Shown here in pieces: positions 51,938 to 59,902 of a stretch of DNA of 64,000 nucleotides. Source of the DNA: Paenibacillus dauci (lineage in GTDB: Bacteria > Bacillota > Bacilli > Paenibacillales > Paenibacillaceae); the NCBI RefSeq assembly GCF_000971985.1, contig NZ_LAQQ01000001.1, positions 1 through 64,000 on the forward strand. The letters are read 5' to 3'. Made by a program: the position numbers and the translations under genes. Within the stretch, counting starts at the first letter, position 1. The number at the start of each line of letters is the position of its first letter. Below the pieces are notes generated by a model that saw only the letters and a program-made list of their open reading frames with translations, was not told the origin of the DNA and did not search any database.

Positions 51938-53131
51938 TTAACGACCTAGAGAAGCAAAACGCTGCGCCCATTTTTCTTTGAACAGCGGCAGTGTGCTTTC
52001 TCCAAAAATCTGCGCTTCTTCCAGATGTGGATAGCTGGATAGGATAAAAGAAGTAATACCGGCTTCTGCATATTCGAGCAGTCGATCAGAAACCTGATCT
52101 GGTGTACCGACAAACATCAATGCTCCACCAGAGCGCAAATTAGACAATCCTGCCCATAAATTAGGACCAACCACAAAGTCATTAGCCGCTGCTGCATCAC
52201 GAATCGCATTTTGGCGATTTTGTCCGGTTGCGCCAGTTTTGCTAAACGTTGAACGTGCACGTTCGATTGTCTCTGGATCCACATCCTTGATCAGGTTACG
52301 AGCAGCTTCCCAAGCTTCTTCTTCGGTATCACGCACAAGTACCTGAGCACGCATGCCTACGCGCAGTGGACGAATTGTACCACTTTGTTCAGCGTGCTTC
52401 CGCTGAGACTCTTTGAGTTCTTCAATCTGCTGCTTGATCATCTCCAGTGGTTCAGACCACATCAGGAATACATCGGCATACTCCGCACCTACACTTTTGG
52501 CCATCGGAGAACTACCACCAAAGTAAATAGGCAATCCTGGTTTTTGCACAGTAGCCGGGCGGCTGGTTCCGCCATTTACTTCGTAATAATCACCTTTAAA
52601 ATACACTTTATTATTATCTACTGATGCTTCAGCTCCGGAACTGAATTCAGTCGAAGCAAGTCCTGCTGACTGTTCCCATACCCCTTTGATAATGTCGAGA
52701 TACTCGCGGGTACGTGTATATTTCTCGTCATGCGCTCTGGCAAGTGGATCACCCAGTTCTTCCAAATCAGCTGGAGAACTTCCAGTCACAATATTAATAC
52801 GAGCACGACCTTCTGACAAATTATCCAATGCAGCTGCCATACGTGCAGTCAATACAGGAGCAATCAGACCCGGTCGTACTGCAACAAGCGGCTTGAGTGT
52901 AGTGGTAGCCCCGATAATGGCAGAGCCTACAACCCAGGAATCTACACAAGCTCCGCCTGTTGGAATCAATACAAACTCAAAGCCTGACCGCTCCGCAGTC
53001 TGAGCTACCTGAGTCAAGTAATTGAGAGTCGGTTTGCGCTCGGATTCACGTCCAAGACTTGTTCCATCTCCCATCGTAGGCATAAACCACCCAAATTCAA
53101 CATCATCGCGATAAATAGGATCAGCAGACAT
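51938..53131 (-). CDS. ssuD: FMNH2-dependent alkanesulfonate monooxygenase (SsuD-like)
   Basis: Luciferase-fold enzyme of 397 residues. By family it cleaves alkanesulfonates to aldehyde and sulfite using reduced flavin delivered by a partner reductase. The N-terminus (VEFGWFMPTMGDGTSLG), the segment INIVTGSSPADLEELGDPLARAHDEKYTRTREY and YFGGSSPMAKSVGAEYADVF are typical of SsuD. ATG follows AAAGGAGAAC. The usual partners, the SsuABC transporter and the SsuE reductase, are not in this window, so it works with genes elsewhere or on another substrate. A perfect 14-bp palindrome sits 61 bp upstream of its start. A close LLM-family relative such as a dimethylsulfone monooxygenase is the alternative. 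Confidence 0.88.
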   Translation of the reverse strand: MSADPIYRDDVEFGWFMPTMGDGTSLGRESERKPTLNYLTQVAQTAERSGFEFVLIPTGGACVDSWVVGSAIIGATTTLKPLVAVRPGLIAPVLTARMAAALDNLSEGRARINIVTGSSPADLEELGDPLARAHDEKYTRTREYLDIIKGVWEQSAGLASTEFSSGAEASVDNNKVYFKGDYYEVNGGTSRPATVQKPGLPIYFGGSSPMAKSVGAEYADVFLMWSEPLEMIKQQIEELKESQRKHAEQSGTIRPLRVGMRAQVLVRDTEEEAWEAARNLIKDVDPETIERARSTFSKTGATGQNRQNAIRDAAAANDFVVGPNLWAGLSNLRSGGALMFVGTPDQVSDRLLEYAEAGITSFILSSYPHLEEAQIFGESTLPLFKEKWAQRFASLGR

Positions 53132-53191
53132 AAGAAGTTCTCCTTTTGGATAGTAGATTAAATTCTTTTTTAACTTAATTTATAGAGTGCT

Positions 53192-53205
53192 TTCACTAGT
53201 GAAAC
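53192..53205. promoter_or_regulatory. 14-bp perfect palindrome upstream of ssuD
   Basis: TTTCACTAGTGAAA lies in the 362-bp spacer between ssuD (minus) and merR (plus), close to ssuD. It is a candidate repressor site; the rest of the spacer is AT-rich with no gene. Confidence 0.4.
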
Positions 53206-53493
53206 CGGTTATTCGCTTCGGTTTCTAACTAATCCGACAAGCATACTTGGTATAAATGATACTAGCATTTTCGCTATGTACTGTCAAACGGTTTATATCA
53301 AATTGCAATAAAGTGATTTTTTATATTTTTATAGAAATGCTGGCCCAGATCCTTATCGTAAAAGCTGCATGGTGATTGAACAATAACTGCGTTAAGATAG
53401 ATATAAGAAGATCCATAATCATGGATCTATTACAATTGAAGCTTAAAAAGAATACGATGATAGGTTCAAATATAGAGTGCAGAGGAGAAAACG

Positions 53494-53949
53494 ATGAATA
53501 CTCATGTGGAAGTAAAAGATCAGCTTAGTATTGGTGAAGTCGCACAACGGTCAGGACTGAGTGTTCACTCCTTGCGATTTTATGAACGTGAAGGATTGCT
53601 ATTATCGGTCCGGATTGCACGTGATAGTGGTGGAAGAAGAAGGTATAGTGAAGCCGATGTAGAGTGGCTGCTTATGTGCACAAGACTACGTAACTCGGGA
53701 ATGCCCATTGCGGATATGCGGTGTTATGCTGAATTGGTGCGAATTGGACCCGGTAATGAACATGAACGATTAGCAATCTTAAAAGAACATCAGCAGCATG
53801 TTAGAGATCAGATGGAACAGTTGCGTGAATGCCTGGATATAATCAATTACAAAACCGATGTGTATGAAAAAAACCTGCAGCGGCAAGATCCACAGGAAGA
53901 TCCTTTTCAACCATGTGCTCATTCGGTGTCTAAAAACGCCAGTCTCTAA
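53494..53949 (+). CDS. MerR-family regulator (AdhR-like)
   Basis: Regulator of 151 residues. ATG follows AGAGGAGAA. Winged HTH at the N-terminus (LSIGEVAQRSGLSVHSLRFYEREGLL, GGRRRYSEADVEWLL). A dimerisation helix follows (LAILKEHQQHVRDQMEQLRECLDIINYKTDVYEKNL). The only Cys residues are in CTRL, MRCYAEL and RECLD plus a late PCAH; AdhR of B. subtilis senses aldehydes through a Cys, so a similar role is possible. The two SDR genes just downstream each carry a 19-bp-spacer promoter with the expected dyad, so this protein almost certainly activates both. Confidence 0.93.
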   Translation: MNTHVEVKDQLSIGEVAQRSGLSVHSLRFYEREGLLLSVRIARDSGGRRRYSEADVEWLLMCTRLRNSGMPIADMRCYAELVRIGPGNEHERLAILKEHQQHVRDQMEQLRECLDIINYKTDVYEKNLQRQDPQEDPFQPCAHSVSKNASL

Positions 53950-53957
53950 AATTAGGC

Positions 53958-53988
53958 TTGACCTAGAGTGAACTCTAAATTGTAGAGT
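53958..53988 (+). promoter_or_regulatory. MerR-type promoter of the first SDR
   Basis: -35 TTGACC (53958-53963), dyad TAGAGT-GA-ACTCTA (53964-53977), -10 TAGAGT (53983-53988), spacer exactly 19 bp. The dyad agrees with the AdhR-type operator CTTGAC(C/T)TAGAGT-N2-ACTCTA as I recall it. Confidence 0.85.
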
Positions 53989-54032
53989 GTGACTATATAC
54001 ACAACATCTACAAAATAGAGGAGAGACGAATA

Positions 54033-55004
54033 ATGCAAACATCGTATACGAGAACACCGCAACAACCTATTCAATCTGGTTTTGGTTATCACAGTACCGC
54101 AAGCGAAGTGTTGGAAGGCATCGACCTGTCTGGTAAAACTGCGCTGGTCACCGGCGGTTATTCAGGCTTGGGGCTAGAAACAACACGTGCACTCATTCAG
54201 GCAGGTGCGCATGTGATTGTTCCAGCACGGCGTCCGGAGGCAGCACACGAAGCCCTGGCAGGACTGGCTCAGGTTGAAGTCGATGAACTTGATCTGTCTG
54301 ATCTGGATAGTGTACGTGCATTTGCAGGTCGCTTGGTCGCAAGTGGACGCAGTATTGACCTCGCTCTACTCAATGCGGGTGTTATGGCTTGTCCAGAATC
54401 GCGCGTTGGACCCGGCTGGGAATTACAGTTTGCAACGAATCATCTCGGTCACTTTACACTCATTCATCTGATCTGGCCTATGCTGATAGCTGGAGAAGGA
54501 GCAAGGGTAGTGGTAACTTCTTCAACAGGTCACCATCTTTCACCGATTCGTTGGGATAATATCAACTTTGACGGCAACTATCAAAAGTTTGAAGCCTACG
54601 GACAATCGAAGACAGCGAATGCATTATTTGCAGTGGAGTTAGACAGACGTGGTGCTGAACATGGAGTACGTGCTTTTGCCTTAGATCCGGGCGTTATATT
54701 TACACCTCTTGTGCGTCATATGCCTATGGAAGAGATGATTGCACTGAAGTGGTTCAAAGAAGATGGCGAGACGGTGAACGAAGCTTTCAAAACACCAGAA
54801 CAAGGTGCTGCTACGCAAGTATGGGCAGCAACTTCGCCTCAGCTAGAAAGTAAAGGTGGTGTGTATTGCGAAAATTGTGATATCTCCATATTAACAAACG
54901 ATGATGCAGAGCACACAGGTGTAAAACCGTATGCGATCGATCCAGAAGAAGCTTCACGTCTTTGGACATTATCAGCTAAACTTACGGGTGCAGATCATAT
55001 CTAA
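54033..55004 (+). CDS. SDR oxidoreductase (retinol-dehydrogenase-like), copy 1
   Basis: NAD(P)-dependent oxidoreductase of 323 residues; ATG follows GAGGAGAGAC. A 30-residue N-terminal lead precedes the Rossmann motif TGGYSGLG (Tyr-Ser replacing the usual Ala-Ser). LLNAGVMACP, catalytic Ser in TSSTGHH and YGQSK follow. The C-terminus has GGVYCENCDIS, a CxxC motif seen in plant/retinol-type SDRs. It is well over three-quarters identical by eye to the next gene and carries its own MerR promoter. Likely an aldehyde or quinone detoxification enzyme induced through the MerR regulator (inference). Confidence 0.94.
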   Translation: MQTSYTRTPQQPIQSGFGYHSTASEVLEGIDLSGKTALVTGGYSGLGLETTRALIQAGAHVIVPARRPEAAHEALAGLAQVEVDELDLSDLDSVRAFAGRLVASGRSIDLALLNAGVMACPESRVGPGWELQFATNHLGHFTLIHLIWPMLIAGEGARVVVTSSTGHHLSPIRWDNINFDGNYQKFEAYGQSKTANALFAVELDRRGAEHGVRAFALDPGVIFTPLVRHMPMEEMIALKWFKEDGETVNEAFKTPEQGAATQVWAATSPQLESKGGVYCENCDISILTNDDAEHTGVKPYAIDPEEASRLWTLSAKLTGADHI

Positions 55005-55073
55005 TTTTCTCAAAGGTTCTTTGCAGATACGCAATTATTGGTTAGCTCAAAAAGCTGGCCAATAAAATTATGC

Positions 55074-55104
55074 TTGACCTAGAGTGAACTCTAAATTGTA
55101 CAGT
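55074..55104 (+). promoter_or_regulatory. MerR-type promoter of the second SDR (duplicate)
   Basis: -35 TTGACC (55074-55079), dyad TAGAGT-GA-ACTCTA (55080-55093), -10 TACAGT (55099-55104), spacer 19 bp. The run GCTTGACCTAGAGTGAACTC is identical to the first copy, and identity continues through CTAAATTGTA. Confidence 0.85.
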
Positions 55105-55149
55105 ATAGATATGTACACCATAACTATAAATGCAGAGGAGAGATAATTC

Positions 55150-56130
55150 ATGCAAACATCGTATACAAGAACACCGCAACAACCTATAGAATCAGGTTTT
55201 GGGTATCGCAGTACTGCCAGTGAGGTATTGCAAGGCATCGACCTTTCGGGCAAAACTGCGCTTGTCACTGGTGGTTATTCAGGTCTGGGGTTAGAGACTA
55301 CGCGAGCACTCGTTGAAGCAGGCGCTTATGTCATTGTTCCGGCACGTCGTCCGGAGGTAGCACGAGAGGCACTTGCAGGACTTGATCAGGTTGCAGTGGA
55401 TGAACTTGATCTTTCTGATCTGGATAGCGTACATGCATTTGCAGGCCGTCTGGTCGCAAGTGGACGTAGTGTTGATCTCGCTCTACTCAATGCAGGCGTT
55501 ATGGCTTGTCCCGAGACGCGCGTTGGACCCGGCTGGGAATTACAATTTGCCACCAATCATCTGGGTCACTTTACACTCATTAATCTGATCTGGCCTGCAT
55601 TGATAGCGGGGGATGGAGCAAGGGTCGTTGCTACTTCCTCCACAGGGCATCATCTCTCGCCGATTCGTTGGGATAATCTGAATTTTGAAGGTAATTACGA
55701 GAAGTTCGAAGCCTATGGACAGTCCAAAACAGCAAATTCACTATTTGCCGTAGAATTGGATCGTCGCGGTATTGAACAGGGCGTACGTGCATTTGCTGTG
55801 CATCCTGGTGGCATTCTGACACCACTGCAGCGACATATGCCGAGAGAAGAAATGATCGCACTGAGCTGGATCAGTGAAGATGGCGAGACTGTAAATCCTG
55901 CATTTAAAACACCGGAGCAGGGAGCATCCACACAGGTATGGGCAGCGACATCCCCTCAATTAGAAGGCAAAGGTGGCGTCTACTGCGAAGATTGTGATGT
56001 CGCCAAGATGTTTGTACCTGACGGTCCTCGTGCCGGGGTAAAAGAATATGCTATCGATCCGGAGCAGGCCAAGCGTCTGTGGGATCTGTCGGTAGAATTA
56101 ACCGGAGCAGATCTGTCGCAAAATCGGTAA
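55150..56130 (+). CDS. SDR oxidoreductase (retinol-dehydrogenase-like), copy 2
   Basis: Tandem paralogue of the preceding gene, 326 residues; ATG about 8 bases after GAGGAGAGA. Same motifs: TGGYSGLG, LLNAGVMACP, TSSTGHH, YGQSK, GGVYCEDCDVA. The first 20 residues are nearly identical (TPQQPI, then E for Q). Differences cluster after about residue 205 (FAVHPGGILTPLQRHMPREE versus FALDPGVIFTPLVRHMPMEE) and near the C-terminus, where substrate specificity would be set. It has its own copy of the MerR promoter, and a shared terminator closes the unit. Confidence 0.94.
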   Translation: MQTSYTRTPQQPIESGFGYRSTASEVLQGIDLSGKTALVTGGYSGLGLETTRALVEAGAYVIVPARRPEVAREALAGLDQVAVDELDLSDLDSVHAFAGRLVASGRSVDLALLNAGVMACPETRVGPGWELQFATNHLGHFTLINLIWPALIAGDGARVVATSSTGHHLSPIRWDNLNFEGNYEKFEAYGQSKTANSLFAVELDRRGIEQGVRAFAVHPGGILTPLQRHMPREEMIALSWISEDGETVNPAFKTPEQGASTQVWAATSPQLEGKGGVYCEDCDVAKMFVPDGPRAGVKEYAIDPEQAKRLWDLSVELTGADLSQNR

Positions 56131-56138
56131 ATCATAAC

Positions 56139-56184
56139 AAAAAGGCCGATGCCGGAGTAAAACCCGGTACATCGGCCTTTTTTG
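56139..56184. terminator. Terminator between the SDR pair and the ABC operon
   Basis: AAAAAGGCCGATG and CATCGGCCTTTTTT form a 13-bp stem with an inner CCGG-hairpin; T-runs both ways. Confidence 0.93.
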
Positions 56185-56280
56185 CTAACCATTTCTGAGT
56201 TCAGCCCAGTGAATAGGCTATTTGTTCGTCATACTTTCCAGTATACAGAGTAGACAGGATTCATCTGTTCATTGCTCTGT

Positions 56281-57660
56281 TTATTGAGCGATCGAATCGT
56301 TGTAATCCTGCAGCTTTTGAGTAATCTGTGCAGCTGCATCGTCCAATGCCTGTTTTGGTGATTTGGAGCCATTGATTGCTTCTTCCATCGCGGTCTCGGT
56401 CAGTTGACGTGCTTCCGGGAAAATACCCATTACAGCACCCTGGGTAGCCGGATCAATCTTGGTGCCATGCAGCTGCTTGACAGCTGTTTCGAACTGCGGA
56501 TATTTTTTCATGTTTTCTTTGATCAAATCTTCATCATAGGCTTTTTTGGTAATCGGGAAATAGCCTGTATTGACATTCCAGTATGCTTGTGTAGAAGGCT
56601 CGGTCAGGAACTTGATAAATTTCCATGCCGCCTGCTGTTCAGCTTCGGGCTTGTCATTCATGATCCACAGACTCGCGCCACCTACGATAACGCCGCCTTT
56701 ACCCTCATAATCGGCAGAAGGCTTGGGAATAGGAGCCGTACCTACTTCAAATTTGCCTTCGGCAGAACTTACGATACCGCGCAGGGAGGCTGTACTATCC
56801 ATAGTCATGGCAATTTGACCAGCCGCAAAAGCTTTTTTGGTATCATCGGTTTTACGTCCAAGATTCAGCATTACACCATCATCAACCATCTTTTTCCACC
56901 ATGTCAGTGTATTGACTGCTGCATCGGAATTCAGCATGGATTCGGTAGCAAGAGCACTGCGTCCATTGCTGTTGTTAAGCAGTTCGACATCCTGGTTGGC
57001 AAGCAGTTGTTCCATCAGCCAGCCATAAATTGGGAAGGAACCACCGGATTGACCGTCTTTGGTCAGTGCTTTGGCTGCTTTCTCTACATCGGCATACGTA
57101 GTAGGTGGATTCTCGGGATCCAGCCCCGCTTTTTTGAACGCATCCTTGTTATAGTAGAGAATCGGATTGGACGTATTAAAAGGCATGGAGTAGAGCTTGT
57201 TATCAAACGTATAATAGCTCAGAATATTCTCTTCCAGCTGGGATACATCAAATTTATCAGCATCGATAAACTGCTGCATTGGCGTAACTGCCTGGGAGTC
57301 AATCATGAAGCGGCTGCCCACTTCATACGTCTGCATCATGGTTGGGCCGCTGCCAGAACCCATAGCTGCTTTGAATTTATTCAAACCTTCATCATATTCA
57401 CCTTGATAAACGGCTTCAACCTGAACGTCTTTTTGGGAATCATTGAACTGCTTGACCAGGCTGTCTACCGTTTTGCCCAGTTCACCGCTCATGGAGTGCC
57501 ACCATACAACTTTGACGGGACCAGAGGAAGCTTCGCTTCCGGCAGCTGCGGCTGGCTCGGAACCCTGTGAAGGTTGTCCACCGCTGCATGCTGCGAGGAA
57601 GAGAAACAGACTCATGCCGAGCAGACTCCATTTGCGAAGCCAAAAAGGTTTGAATTTCAT
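56281..57660 (-). CDS. ABC transporter solute-binding lipoprotein (UgpB-like)
   Basis: Extracellular binding protein of 459 residues, third gene of its operon. Signal peptide with lipobox LAAC near residue 22. The mature N-terminus (VKVVWWHSMSGELGKTVDSL), YEVGSRFM, LYYNKDAFKKAGLDPENPPTTY and VGGASLWIM match UgpB of E. coli as I recall it, the glycerol-3-phosphate / glycerophosphodiester binding protein. Ligand could be such a phosphodiester or a sugar. ATG follows AGGAGAAT. A 180-bp gap separates it from the permease genes; no hairpin was found there. There is no Pho-box-like repeat that I can see. Confidence 0.92.
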   Translation of the reverse strand: MKFKPFWLRKWSLLGMSLFLFLAACSGGQPSQGSEPAAAAGSEASSGPVKVVWWHSMSGELGKTVDSLVKQFNDSQKDVQVEAVYQGEYDEGLNKFKAAMGSGSGPTMMQTYEVGSRFMIDSQAVTPMQQFIDADKFDVSQLEENILSYYTFDNKLYSMPFNTSNPILYYNKDAFKKAGLDPENPPTTYADVEKAAKALTKDGQSGGSFPIYGWLMEQLLANQDVELLNNSNGRSALATESMLNSDAAVNTLTWWKKMVDDGVMLNLGRKTDDTKKAFAAGQIAMTMDSTASLRGIVSSAEGKFEVGTAPIPKPSADYEGKGGVIVGGASLWIMNDKPEAEQQAAWKFIKFLTEPSTQAYWNVNTGYFPITKKAYDEDLIKENMKKYPQFETAVKQLHGTKIDPATQGAVMGIFPEARQLTETAMEEAINGSKSPKQALDDAAAQITQKLQDYNDSIAQ

Positions 57661-57839
57661 GATTGAACATTCTCCTTCAAATATAAGTAGTAGTTTTTTT
57701 AGCAGTGAAGCCGATAAAATAAGTAACCTGTATCAGGAATACAGCAGGGGATAAGATATACTGCGTTGTTATGCAGCCAGTAGATTATAAAGTTGGCAGG
57801 AGCTTGTACCGTTGGCTGTCAGTACCGTAAATCCGTAAA

Positions 57840-58664
57840 TCAACCTTTCAGTGCTCCAGTCGTAAGGCCGCCAACCAGACGTCCCAGTCCTATTGCGAGC
57901 ATGAGCAGGGAAGGCACAAGTACGAGTACAATTCCTGCCATCACCAGATTCCAGGCAGTCATTTCGGCAAACTGCAGCATACTGATCCCGATCTGCACGG
58001 TGCGCATATTCTCGGTATTTGTAATGAGCAGCGGCCATAGATACATGTTCCAGTGATTAAGAAACGAATAGACCCCGAGAGTAGCAAGACCCGGCATTGC
58101 CAGTGGTACAGCTAGCGATGCGAAGATCCGGATATGTCCACATCCGTCGATACGAGCCGCTTCCATGAGTTCTTTGGGCAGCTGCATAAAAAACTGACGC
58201 ATCAGAAACGTTCCAAATGCTGTAGCCAGAAACGGTACTGTTAATCCGGCATAGGAGTCCAGCCAGCCCCAGCTGCGTACAGTCAGATAATTGGGAATAA
58301 CGGTTACTTCCCATGGAATCATCATCGTTGCCATGAACAGGGCGAAGAGCAGCTTGCGTCCGGGGAAACGAAGGAAAGCAAAAGCATAAGCAGCCATAGA
58401 GGCTGTAATCAGGTTACCGATTGTAATAATCCCGCTCGTTACGAAGCTATTCACGATAAAGCGGATAATCGGAATAGAAGCCATGACACTAGCAAAGTTA
58501 TCCAGATTCAGGCTGGTCGGGAAAAACTTTGGCGGATATGTAGCCGATTCTGACTCGGTCATCAGTGAATTGGATAAAGCGGTCCAGAAAGGGAACAAAA
58601 TCAGAATTGCAGCAGCAGCCAGCATCAGATAAGCCAGTCCGGTGCGCATTATGTTGGGTCTCAC
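57840..58664 (-). CDS. ABC transporter permease (UgpE/MalG-like)
   Basis: Inner-membrane permease of 274 residues with six predicted helices. It carries the EAA loop around EAARIDGCGHIRIFASLAVPLAMPGLA near residue 190, which contacts the ATPase. Its start overlaps the stop of the upstream permease gene by 4 bp (ATGA). It pairs with that permease to form the channel for the substrate delivered by the lipoprotein. A shared ATPase such as MsmX, encoded elsewhere, is presumably used, as in many Bacillales sugar importers. Confidence 0.94.
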   Translation of the reverse strand: MRPNIMRTGLAYLMLAAAAILILFPFWTALSNSLMTESESATYPPKFFPTSLNLDNFASVMASIPIIRFIVNSFVTSGIITIGNLITASMAAYAFAFLRFPGRKLLFALFMATMMIPWEVTVIPNYLTVRSWGWLDSYAGLTVPFLATAFGTFLMRQFFMQLPKELMEAARIDGCGHIRIFASLAVPLAMPGLATLGVYSFLNHWNMYLWPLLITNTENMRTVQIGISMLQFAEMTAWNLVMAGIVLVLVPSLLMLAIGLGRLVGGLTTGALKG

Positions 58665-59614
58665 TGGTAATGCACCTTCTTTTCTCCAAATTTGAACTGG
58701 ATGATTGTCAGGATCAGGATAAGGACAAACAATACCAGCGCCTGTGCGCTGCCTGAACCAAATCGGAAATTAACAAAAGCATCCTGATACAGATTGTATA
58801 CAAGCACATTCGTGCTGTTCATCGGTCCCCCTTTGGTTAATATATGAATCTGTCCAAATGACTGGAATGCACCAATCATGGAAGTCACACTGGCAAAGAA
58901 GATGGTGGGCGAAATCAGTGGCAGAGTCAGCTGTACAAAGGTACGCATCGGACCCGCACCATCCATCTTGGCACTTTCATAAATATCTTCTGGTACACCC
59001 TCCATACCGCCGAGCAGCAGAATGAATAGAAAGCCCAGATTCATCCATATTGTCATGATGGAAATGGAAATGAGTGACCAGTTGGGATCAGTCAGCCATT
59101 GTACAGCTGGCAGTCCGGCAGCCTGAAGCAGATAATTCAGTGTGCCAAGTGTTGGATGAAACAGCACCATCCAGATTACCGAACCGGTACTGACCGAGAT
59201 TGCCAGTGGCAGTGAGAAGATAAAGCGGAATACTTTGGTTCCTCTCAGGTGTGTCCGGCAGATTGCAGCCAGGATCAGAGCCAGCACAATAGAGGTCGGT
59301 ACAGTAAAAAGCATAAATTCAAAGGTTACCCATAGGCTATTCAGGAAATGTCCGGAATCAAACAGCTTCTCAAAGTTACGTAATCCGATAAATTTGGCAA
59401 CATCTCCGCGCGGCGTAGTCGAATGTACACTAAGATATACCGACTTGATCAGCGGGTAGAACAGAAAGATTCCAAACAGCAGAATCGAAGGTGCCAAAAA
59501 CATAACGGCCAGTGCATATTCATGCCAATGTCTGGTTCGACGTGGCTGACGTACTGCCGAACGGGTACGCTGCATACCGGACTTGACGGGAACAGCAGAG
59601 GATTTATCCAACAT
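58661..59614 (-). CDS. ABC transporter permease (UgpA/MalF-like)
   Basis: Inner-membrane permease of 317 residues, first gene of the operon. I prefer ATG 59614 (MLDKSSAV), which has GAGG upstream; an in-frame ATG at 59638 lacks a ribosome site. A basic N-terminal tail is followed by six helices (YALAVMFLAPSILLFGIFLF first) and the EAA loop in YESAKMDGAGPMRTFVQLTLPLISPT near residue 215. It is translationally coupled to the second permease. The order permease A, permease E, binding protein without an ATPase is common in Paenibacillus sugar systems. Confidence 0.94.
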   Translation of the reverse strand: MLDKSSAVPVKSGMQRTRSAVRQPRRTRHWHEYALAVMFLAPSILLFGIFLFYPLIKSVYLSVHSTTPRGDVAKFIGLRNFEKLFDSGHFLNSLWVTFEFMLFTVPTSIVLALILAAICRTHLRGTKVFRFIFSLPLAISVSTGSVIWMVLFHPTLGTLNYLLQAAGLPAVQWLTDPNWSLISISIMTIWMNLGFLFILLLGGMEGVPEDIYESAKMDGAGPMRTFVQLTLPLISPTIFFASVTSMIGAFQSFGQIHILTKGGPMNSTNVLVYNLYQDAFVNFRFGSGSAQALVLFVLILILTIIQFKFGEKKVHYQ

Positions 59615-59840
59615 TCCAACCTCACTTTCATTAATCATTTAATAACGGAAAACAGGATATTCGCCGTCTTGTGCTCACCTGCTAAAGTATAAAGAGCAGA
59701 TGTTAACGGAAATGAGCAGGATTGTAAAAAAATTGTAAGTGCGCTCAATCCCTATTTGACTGTGCTTGTTTTAGAGCTATAATATAATCAGGTAACGTCT
59801 ATCCTTACATATAGAAAGAGGTGAATGCATTGGGAAATTG

Positions 59841-59894
59841 ATGGTACATGTACAATGGCTTCTTATTCAAAAATCTAATATTCGAAGGAGGTGA
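59841..59894 (+). CDS. Possible upstream leader ORF before the CNNM gene
   Basis: A 17-codon frame (MVHVQWLLIQKSN, then IRRR) ends with tandem AGG codons and a TGA that together form the AAGGAGGTGA ribosome site of the next gene. A ribosome finishing here would sit on that site. Its own ribosome site (GAGGTGA at 59817) is rather far. A second overlapping 17-codon frame starts at 59825. Evidence is weak. Confidence 0.2.
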   Translation: MVHVQWLLIQKSNIRRR

Positions 59895-59902
59895 ACCCGC
59901 AG

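Noticed and set aside
56404..57570. 388-codon plus-strand frame opposite the UgpB-like gene
   Set aside because: Shadow of a clear lipoprotein gene with a matched signal peptide and family motifs.
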